From Siphonodentalium dalli (Eukaryota; Mollusca; Scaphopoda; Gadilida; Siphonodentaliidae), in contig CP136061.1 of the NCBI GenBank assembly GCA_032622095.1, forward strand, positions 250,431,582 to 250,495,581: a DNA stretch of 64,000 nucleotides. The letters run 5' to 3'. Made by a program: the position numbers and the translations under genes. Below the pieces are notes generated by a model. The model saw only the letters and a list, made by a program, of their open reading frames with translations. It made no database searches and was not told where the DNA came from. Of this stretch, positions 52,415 through 61,528 are shown piece by piece. Position 1 is the stretch's first letter; each line of letters starts with the position of its first letter.

Positions 52415-52793
52415 TACCCTGCTGGACAAAACAAGTGTCCACTTAACCGCGGTGCGGTTAGCGTTGCCACCGTGGCCGAAATGCAACTACACTGCGGCTC
52501 CACCGGCTAACAACAGTTGAGCTGCGGTGTACTTGCCATTCGGCCATGGTGTAGTTGCCGCGGTGTACGTTCATTAAACTGAAAAAAGATGATACAAACC
52601 CGAAATCTAACCACGATGTACATGCCATTCGGCCGCGTTGTAGTTGCCTTTCGGCCATGGTGTACTTGCCGCTCGGCTGCAGTGTACTTGCTGTTCGGCC
52701 GCGGTGCTCAACTGCAGTTACAAACTCTGACACCGCGACCGAACGGCAAATACACCGCGGTGCCAATGGACACTTGTTTTGTCCAGCGGGGTA
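52415..52793. mobile_element. Family K CCGCGG-rich MITE, copy 2
   Basis: The ends TACCCTGCTGGACAAAACAA and TTGTTTTGTCCAGCGGGGTA are flanked by TA. The interior matches copy 1 (42329-42708) in reverse. Frames on both strands follow the ~20-bp words. Confidence 0.88.
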
Positions 52794-53036
52794 TGTGTAC
52801 TAGTATATAAGAGAGGTCACTTCTCTCTGGGACAAAAATAAGGAGAAGTAGCACATTTCAGCTCTTAAGTTTCGACGAAAATCACCGAATCGATTCTCGT
52901 AATGATTCTCCCGAAACTTTTAAATTTTCAGTGCTTATGACTAACTTGATTCAGCATTTGATTCTCGCAAATTAAATGTATTTTGAGCCCTGCATTTTAG
53001 GAAGAAGATGTCTCCCAAGTCGCCCTGGTTCCTAGA

Positions 53037-53253
53037 TACAGTAATGCCCTAAATAATTGACTCCTTAACCACAGCAGAATTATGGGTAACTTTTCAGGAT
53101 TTAGTCGGAAATATGGCTTATTGCCATTCATCAAAAAGCTCTCAGTGAGAGCTTTCCGATGAATGGCAACAAGCCATATTTCCGACTAAATCCTGAAAAG
53201 TTACCCATAATTCTGCTGTGGTTAAGGAGTTGATTACTTTGAGCATTACTGTA
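53037..53253. mobile_element. pogo-like foldback MITE (family J), complete 217 bp
   Basis: TACAGTAATGCCCTAAATAA ... GAGCATTACTGTA with near-identical inverted arms meeting at GCTCTCAGTGAGAGC. Same length as 49877-50093. Ten bases separate it from the next element's target duplication. Confidence 0.88.
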
Positions 53254-53263
53254 ACTCATTACC

Positions 53264-54457
53264 ATACAAGATAGTGATGAGCCGATTGTCAAATAGAGCC
53301 TTGCGCCGATTGCCGATTATTTGAGATCACAATCGGCCGATTCAGGTGCCGATTCCGATTATTTCAATAATTATAGCAGAATATGTTATATGTGTTATAT
53401 AATACATAGAATTAGAAGCAAGCAACAAACGAAGTAATATGCCAGTACACAGTATACATAAGTATATGTTTGGTAAGTATATAGGTGGGCATGGGCGGAC
53501 TTGTGATCGAATACAGGCAACTTACCCATGTATTTTAGGCTATTCCACAACAAATTGTTTGAAAGTTTGATGTAGCCACATGCATGACGACATGTCCACG
53601 GTTCGTTTTTGATAACAATTCATCAAACGGCATTTTTCTTTGATCCCAATTCAAAGACATCACATCAAAGGAAATGAGCCGACTGAACTAGTTGCAAGTT
53701 ACACCATGTTCATGTCAATTTCACAGACACGATTCCGATTTCAGCGTGGTCATCATAATAATCATTGGTGGTGACCTATACGTGACGTCACACGAGGCTG
53801 ACTGGATGTAATGACATTGTCTTTGACTATTTAAAGTCACGTGACATGCACTTTTGTTTTCTATAGTATAGTTTATACCTGTTACGCTGTATGCATATAG
53901 AGAGCTCTGTTGTACACCGTATGCACACATCTTGATTTTTGATAGTCTGACATAAATCAAAATGTCTACATGTTGACGAACAATAAAGTTACCTATGGGC
54001 GTACATGAGTTCCATGATATGTACGTTGTGTACATCATAATGCTAACGAAATCAATCGACTGAAACGACTGTTCCGGTATGCCAATAATTAATGATTATG
54101 CGCAATCACGGCGTCATGCTTGCAGCCTCACTCTAACACAAAGTGCCACGTGCTTCCCGGTGATCCCCACTAATATATTGTTCAAACATAGACCCAGGTA
54201 CGGCCGGGGTATTGAAGAGGACACGTCTGTATATCAAGTTTGTGTTTGGTATCACTTTCCCCATGTTTACTGGTCATTTATTCAACAAAATATCGCCATA
54301 TTTAAAACAGTTTATTGAAGAAAAACAAGCACCTATTTATTATTTAGACAATCGGAAATCCCGATGTTCAAACCCGAGTACCGATTGTCATCCGATGGGC
54401 CACAATCGGCCGATTCCGATTGTGGTTCCCGATTATCGGCTCATCACTAATACAAGA
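53264..54457. mobile_element. hAT transposon relic, 1178 bp
   Basis: The ends TAGTGATGAGCCGATTGTC (53272) and ATCGGCTCATCACTA (to 54449) are flanked by ATACAAGA on both sides (53264-53271 and 54450-54457). Subterminal GCCGATTCCGATTA words lie at both ends. The interior frames (53721-54038, 54079-54318, 54212-54577) show no transposase. Confidence 0.92.
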
Positions 54458-54459
54458 TA

Positions 54460-55185
54460 CAGGGTAGGATTTTTCAGGTGGCACATCTCACCCCAAATGT
54501 GTAAATTTTATACACAAGAATTTAAAAAAGAAGTAAAATCGGATTTATACAAATTGACATGTACTGTATACATGTAGCTCCGCGTTTAATTCCTGCACAT
54601 CTAACATTTATTTAAGGAGTTTCCACACCTGAGCTATAAATATGATTAAAGTCACCTTTTTGACATTTTTATTGTTATATAATTTGCTTGATGTGGTCTT
54701 CAGATTATAGCATAGATTCCTTCAGATGGTGCACTAGTTTAATAATTAAGTAGTTTTCTGTGTAGGTCCAAATAAACTTTCCACCTCCTGAGATACTAGT
54801 ACCTAATTAGGTGTGGAAACCTCTTAATACTGCCTTTGCTTTGTTTACGCAAAATTTAAAGGTCACGTCACTCAGCATGAAACATAGCAACTTAATTAGC
54901 CCCTGAGCCTGCTTAGTAAATCAATCGATTGTTGTCGTCCTATTTGTAGCAAAAGCATTTATAATTTAGAGGGCACTAAATTGCAACTGTCAGAAACCTG
55001 TATTACCACAGAATCCCCTGTACACTAATTCATTCATTAATATTGTAGTGGGGATTGAAGCATATTAGTACTGGTATTAATACTGCCTCATTCATTTGTT
55101 CATAGCATTTATGTACACATATAAATTATGCTGTAAAAGCTCTTCGTTTGTGGTGGAAATAAAGGATTTATATACATGTATGTAG
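54460..55185. other. No gene recognised
   Basis: AT-rich with an inverted pair around GGAGTTTCCACACCTGAG (54616) and TTAGGTGTGGAAACC (54810), possibly an old MITE of about 220 bp. Nothing else. Confidence 0.4.
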
Positions 55186-55189
55186 AATA

Positions 55190-57358
55190 GATGGAAGCAT
55201 ATTAGTACTGCTCTGCACTTACAGATGGAATTATACAGTATTAGTACTGCCGTGTACTTACAGATGGAATCACATTAGTACTACTTTGTACTTATGGATG
55301 GAATCATATTAGTACTGCTTTGTACTTTCATATGGAATCATATTAGTATTTATGTGTACTTACAGATGGAATCATATTAGTACTGCCGTGTACTTACAGA
55401 TGGAATCACATTAGTACTTCTGTGTACGTACAGATGGAATCATATTAGTACTGCCATGTACTTTCATATGGAATCATATTAGTATTTATGTGTACTTACA
55501 GATGGAATCATATTAGTACTGCTTTGTACTTACAGATGGAATCATATTAGTACTTCTGTGTACGTACAGATGGAATCATATTAGTATTTATGTGTACTTA
55601 CAGATGGAATCATATTAGTACTGCTTTGTACTTACAGATGGAATCATATTAGTACTTCTGTGTACGTACAGATGGAATCATATTAGTACTGCTTTGTACT
55701 TACGGATGGAATCACATTAGTACTACTTTGTACTTACGGATGGAATCACATTAGTACTACTTTGAACTTATGGATGGAATCATATTAGTACTGCTTTGTA
55801 CTTATGGATGGAATCATATTAGTACTACTTTGTACTTACGGATGGAATCACATTAGTACTACTTTGAACTTATGGATGGAATCACATTAGTACTACTTTG
55901 TACTTACGGATGGAATCACATTAGTACTACTTTGAACTTATGGATGGAATCACATTAGTACTACTTTGTACTTACGGATGGAATCACATTAGTACTACTT
56001 TGAACTTATGGATGGAATCACATTAGTACTACTTTGTACTTACGGATGGAATCACATTAGTACTACTTTGAACTTATGGATGGAATCATATTAGTACTGC
56101 TTTGTACTTATGGATGGAATCATATTAGTACTACTTTGTACTTATGGATGGAATCATATTAGTACTGCTTTGTACTTATGGATGGAATCATATTAGTACT
56201 GCTGTGTACTTAGATGGAATCACATTAGTACTACTTTGTACTTACGGATGGAATCACATTAGTACTACTTTGTACTTACGGATGGAATCATATTAGTACT
56301 GCTTTGTACTTATGGATGGAATCATATTAGTACTGCTGTGTACTTAGATGGAATCACATTAGTACTACTTTGTACTTACGGATGGAATCACATTAGTACT
56401 TCTGTGTACTTACAGATGGAATCATATTAGTACTGCTGTGTACTTACAGATGGAATCACATTAGTACTTCTGTGTACTTACATATGGAATCATATTAGTA
56501 CTTCTGTGTACTTACAGATGGAATCATATTAGTACTTCTGTGTACTTACAGATGGAATCACATTAGTACTGCTGTGTACTTACAGATGGAATCATATTAG
56601 TACTGCCGTGTACTTACAGATGGAATCACATTAGTACTACTTTGTACTTACAGATGGAATCATATTAGTACTGCTTTGTACTTATGGATGGAATCATATT
56701 AGTACTGCTTTGTACTTATGGATGGAATCATATTAGTACTGCTTTGTACTTATGGATGGAATCATATTAGTACTGCTGTGTACTTAGATGGAATCACATT
56801 AGTACTACTTTGTACTTACGGATGGAATCACATTAGTACTACTTTGTACTTACGGATGGAATCATATTAGTACTGCTTTGTACTTATGGATAGAATCATA
56901 TTAGTACTGCTGTGTACTTAGATGGAATCACATTAGTACTACTTTGTACTTACGGATGGAATCACATTAGTACTTCTGTGTACTTACAGATGGAATCATA
57001 TTAGTACTGCTGTGTACTTACAGATGGAATCACATTAGTACTTCTGTGTACTTACATATGGAATCATATTAGTACTTCTGTGTACTTACAGATGGAATCA
57101 TATTAGTACTTCTGTGTACTTACAGATGGAATCACATTAGTACTGCTGTGTACTTACAGATGGAATCATATTAGTACTGCCGTGTACTTACAGATGGAAT
57201 CACATTAGTACTACTTTGTACTTACAGATGGAATCATATTAGTACTGCTTTGTACTTATGGATGGAATCATATTAGTACTGCTTTGTACTTATGGATGGA
57301 ATCATATTAGTACTGCTTTGTACTTATGGATGGAATCATATTAGTACTGCTGTGTACT
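55190..57358. repeat. 34-bp satellite, about 63 copies
   Basis: The unit is GATGGAATCATATTAGTACT followed by GCTTTGTACTTACA or variants (TACGG, TATGG, TTAG). A block of about 574 bp is duplicated: the rare short unit (ACTTAGATGG) recurs at 56211 and 56785, and at 56345 and 56919. On the - strand many units read CCATCTGTAAGTAC, a good donor consensus, but no exon borders the array. Confidence 0.92.
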
Positions 57359-57805
57359 TTCCTGGGAGAGTTCTATTGAGGAGTTAATTTTATAACTGTT
57401 GTGGGTGAGTTGAACAGCTTGAAGTGAAGTTGGAAGGGACCCAAGGCTTTCTAAGTCAGTATGTGTGAAATAAGATTAATTATATAAAAGTCTGTATTAT
57501 GTCAAAATAAAAAAATTAATAAGAAAAATTTAATTTTAAGCCAACCCTAATTTTTTATGACTTGTAACTCCAACAAGATACCTAATTTTCTTGAACCCAA
57601 GAATCATAGGATGTAACAGAACAAAGAACACTGGTAAATACCAGTACATTACCAGTACATTACCAGTACACATGAAAAGGTCAACTGGAGGTTGGCTTAC
57701 TGTCAGTATATGTACAGGTATCATCAAATAAAATATGGCATCAACTACAATATAGATTGACTTTGTTCTAATTTTCATTATAAATTATCAGTTATGGTGT
57801 TTCCC

Positions 57806-58018
57806 ATATCAGAACCATCGCCAGGTAAACATTAATGTTATACCGGTAGTGGCATTTCTCATATCAGAACCATCGCCAGGTAAACATTATTGTTATACCG
57901 GTAGTGGCATTTCTCATATCAGAACCATCGCCAGGTAAACATTAATGTTATAGTGGCATTTCTCATATCAGAACCATTGCCAGGTAAACATTAAACCATC
58001 GCCAGGTAATGTTATAGT
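57806..58018 (+). repeat. 55-bp array carrying AG-12 nt-GT modules (4 copies)
   Basis: Each unit has TTTCTCATATCAG, then AACCATCGCCAG, then GTAAACATTA. The 12-nt modules start at 57813, 57868, 57923 and 57972, and a partial fifth copy (AACCATCGCCAGGTAA) follows. Each module could be a 12-nt microexon with both splice sites, or the copied end of an exon. Confidence 0.8.
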
Positions 58019-58142
58019 GGCATTTCCGATTAAAGTCTAATTAGTCCAATAAGATACCAAAGTGTAATAAAAACTTGATGGTAAACATTAGAAAAGGTCA
58101 AAGCATTGAAAAACTTCCAACTGGGGAACTTCAATCTGATCC

Positions 58143-58346
58143 TACAATAATGACCTAAATAATCGACTCCTTAACCACAGCAGAATTATGGGTAATTTTT
58201 CAGGATTTAGAGGGGAAATACGGCTTGTTGCCATTCATCGGAAAGCTCTCAATGAATGGCAACAAGCCATATTTCCGACTGAATCCTGAAAATTTTCCCA
58301 TAATTCTGCTGTGGTTAAGGAGTTGATTATTTAGGTCATTACTGTA
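58143..58346. mobile_element. pogo-like foldback MITE (family J)
   Basis: TACAATAATGACCTAAATAA ... AGGTCATTACTGTA, slightly diverged ends, with inverted arms around CATCGGAAAGCTCTC. Confidence 0.82.
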
Positions 58347-59095
58347 CTTTATGAAATTTTCTGTGATGGCACACAATTATTAATGACTGACACAAACCAA
58401 TTTGAGTTATTTCCAGGTTTGCTGTGGATACAGTACAGGTGGTGCCAACATCTACATGTATATGTTTACTTATAATAGTACATGTACATGTATCTGTTTA
58501 CTTATACATGTAGTGCATGCCAAATGCAGCCATTATCTTAAATCTATCGCCCATTAGTGTATAGGCATTCCAATTAGAACTGTCAGCAGACATGGCATAA
58601 TAGTATTGAAGACCGTGATCTTACCAGTAAGAACTAAGATCAATGTCAGAATCAATAGACTTATATGAAGTGTTGTCTTCACTGCTTGCTGCCATGAACT
58701 CAGTACAAGATAATCAAAAGCCATTATGGATTCCCTGATGATAGTTCTCTGGATTCCCCGATGATAGTTCTCTGATGATAGTTCTCTGATATTGAATTTA
58801 CTGGCGTTTGTATTCTTGTTTTATAGTTTAACCAATACAGGTGTACAGGTAAGTGGGCATCTGACAAGGTGACACATCTGTCAGGGTCAGCGAAAATCAC
58901 ACCTAGACCCGACCGCAGATGTTAGTTCTCTGATACATGTATTGAATGCTACTTGTGTTTTTGGATGATATACTGGATTCTTAAACTTTATTGAATAATG
59001 AATGTTTTATGTGTATTTTCAGATGTGACTAAAATGATGCACCATATATTATGGTAGGGGATGTACTCTACTAGTATCTTCTGTTAAGAAGACAC
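58347..59095. other. No gene assigned; one possible 22-nt exon
   Basis: At 58827-58848, TTCTTGTTTTATAG precedes TTTAACCAATACAGGTGTAC and AG, followed by a perfect GTAAGT. This could be a microexon on the + strand but is unsupported otherwise. GATGATAGTTCTCTG is repeated three times at about 58738-58790. Confidence 0.3.
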
Positions 59096-59099
59096 AAGG

Positions 59100-59680
59100 T
59101 CAGTATTTGATTTTGGTCGAGCTTTCAAAAAAACTTGGTGAGGTCGATTCGCGGGCGGGCATCTACAGATGAAATTTGTGCAGTAACTTGAAAAAAAAAT
59201 CAACTGATTTTGTTGATATTCGGAATATGAGACTTGCTCAACTATGTCTTGATAAAGTTTGAAAACCGGCAAGGTCTGCCTAATTTATTGAGTGGAGTTA
59301 TGGCCTTACATGAAATTAGTTCCATTTTCGTTAATTTTGTTAACAGATGAAATTTGTGAAGTAATTTGAAAAATAAATCAACTGATTTTGTTGATATTCG
59401 GGATATGAGACTTGTTCAACTATGTCTTGATCAAGTTCGAAAACCGGCAAGGTCTGCCTAATTTATTGAGCGGAGTTATGGCCTTACATGAAATTAGTTC
59501 CATTTTCGTTAATTTTGATCGCGATAGTGCGATAACGATTTTGTTGATATTCAGTATAATATGAGACTTGTCTTGAATAAGTTTTAAAACTAGCCAGGTC
59601 TGCATAATTTGGGAAAAGTTAATTAGTTTTGTGAATTTTGATCGCGATAGCACAATAACTTGGCGAGGGCGGTTCGTGGA
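59100..59680. repeat. ~179-bp degenerate tandem repeat
   Basis: About 2.5 copies share ACAGATGAAATTTGTG (59165 and 59344), CAACTGATTTTGTTGATATT, AACCGGCAAGGTCTGCC and GAGTTATGGCCTTACATGAA. Frames 59084-59272 and 59420-59653 (-) are repeat artefacts. Confidence 0.8.
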
Positions 59681-60060
59681 GAACTATTTGGTATGTCAGA
59701 CTTCCTCAACAGTGTTTTTGTATGATAATCACATGACTAAATAGTTAAGTACGATTCATCTAAGTCAGCGAAGGTTTACATTCAATCAATTGACGTAATA
59801 GATGTCATGAAAAAAGCTGGCCCGCGAGAGACAATGGTTTCTCTTATGTTGAAGGCTCTAGACTCTGACCAATCAGATATGCTGTTTCTTACTTGATGTG
59901 GAACATGAATACTTCTGCACTTTTGTTATCTTTTTGTCATGATGTCGTCTGCTTTTATTACATGAACAACCCTCCAAATGAATAATAGACCATTCCAATG
60001 TATACTGTTATAGCTGATTGGTAGAATCCATTCACTACAGAAAAGGTTAAAATGCGCATT

Positions 60061-60314
60061 AAAGTAATGCCCTAATTAATCGACTCCTTAACCACAGCAG
60101 AATTATGGGTAACTTTTCAGGATTTAGTCGGAAATATGGCTTGTTGCCATTCATCGGAAAGCTCTCAGTGAGCTCCGATGAATGGAAACAAGCCATATTT
60201 CCTCGGGGAGAGCTTTCCGATGAATGGCAACAAGCCATATTTCCGACTAAATCCTGAAAAATTACCCATAATTCTGCTGTGGTTAAGGAGTCGATTAATT
60301 AGGGCATTACTGTA
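60061..60314. mobile_element. pogo-like foldback MITE (family J) with re-duplicated stem
   Basis: AAAGTAATGCCCTAATTAAT ... AGGGCATTACTGTA. The centre carries an extra copy of the stem tip (CGGAAAGCTCTCAGTGAG, then GGGAGAGCTTTCCGATG). It ends about 60 bp upstream of the exon at 60377. Confidence 0.82.
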
Positions 60315-60376
60315 TGTTCTGTCTATTTAGTCACCTCTCATTTCATTACTTTTGACCTTGACTTTTTATTTCACAG

Positions 60377-60509
60377 GACAATGAGATGACAGGTGTGTGG
60401 CCGGAGTAACAGTTGTAAGCTGGTGTCATGGACGCAGATCCCGATGAATGTCTCCATCCAGGCAGTGAAAACATCGACTGGCAATCTGACAAAGCTGCAA
60501 AGTCTAAAC
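60377..60509 (+). CDS. Candidate exon with start codon; its end is tandemly copied downstream
   Basis: The acceptor is CTTTTTATTTCACAG and the donor AAAC|GTAAGC. An ATG at 60428 (purine at -3, G at +4, in-frame TAA at 60416-60418) opens MDADPDECLHPGSENIDWQS then DKAAKSK plus one nt. I do not recognise the protein. An alternative is that the exon is a terminal one in another frame: DNEMTGVWPE then TAA at 60407. The acidic, charged composition and good splice sites favour a real exon. Copies of its last ~42 nt with the donor follow (60526-60569 and 60698-60741). Confidence 0.5.
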
Positions 60510-60845
60510 GTAAGCCATCATTATAAAACATCGACTGGCAATCTGACAAAGCTGCACAGTCTAAACGTAAGCCATCATTATGAGGGGTACCCTCTCCAAA
60601 CATAAGCCATCATTATGTGGGGTACCCTCTCTAAGCGTAAACCATCATTATGTGGGATACCCTCGTATTAGTATGTGGCTCTAACTCAATAAACAAGAAC
60701 ATTGACTGGCAATCTGACAAAGCTGCACAGTCTAAACGTAAGCCATCATTATGAGGGGTACCCTCTCCAAACATAAGCCATCATTATGTGGGGTACCCTC
60801 TCTAAGCGTAAGCCATCATTATGTGGGATACCCTCGTATTAGTAA
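60510..60845 (+). repeat. Tandem copies of the exon end and donor
   Basis: Two further copies of the unit AACATCGACTGGCAATCTGA-CAAAGCTGCA-CAGTCTAAAC-GTAAGCC, plus shorter ~34-bp units (TAAGCCATCATTATGTGG, GGTACCCTCTCTAAGC). Several of these end in AAGC|GTAAGC or AAAC|GTAAGC. A larger block containing all of these is repeated about 170 bp apart (60536 and 60707). Confidence 0.85.
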
Positions 60846-61528
60846 CCCGGGATTTTCCTTTTTAATGTCATTATTTTTTTGTTTTATATCAATATCTTTT
60901 TTTAAATCATTAAATATTAATTATCCTTGCGAAAATATCTAAGTGACATCTGGAAACTAATAACGTAATATTGTTACGCCATTATCAAATTACAATCTGT
61001 CGTAAAAGCATGCATATTATTTTGAATGCATCGGTATTGACGACAAATAGCCACAAAATATCTGTCGGGATTCACATTTGGCTGATTAAGCTATTGTCTT
61101 ACAATCGGTGCTCATAAACCCTGCCCTGCCAGTGACCAGACAGACAATGGGGGATTAGCGGATTAAATGTAAAACAATGACCTTTTGCTGTTTTGTGCAG
61201 AGTGACGGGTTTTCCTTTGTACTGTCCGCGATCGGGTTTCCCTTAATCCCTTTGTACAGTCGGCGATATATTTCCACTTACGATGTTTTCTGACTAGATC
61301 GTTCACAACGAAAACCCACTTGCTAAAAAATCATGCTTTCAGTCTCCATTTGGGGTCAAAAAAAGTTTAGCCAAAAGGTTAGCCAAATGAAATTTGTATT
61401 AGCAAAATTCGAAAAAGATTAGCCATTGGCTAATTTGGCTACCGACAGCGCGAACACTGCCCGGATACCCTCTATTATTTAAATTGAAGTGTCTCCATTC
61501 ACGGTGCTGTAAATATAGTCACATATAT
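60846..61528. other. No feature recognised
   Basis: About 680 bases between the donor repeats and the terminal satellite. CGGGTTTTCCTTTGTACTG and CGGGTTTCCCTTAATCCC are a diverged local duplication. No exon found. Confidence 0.35.
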
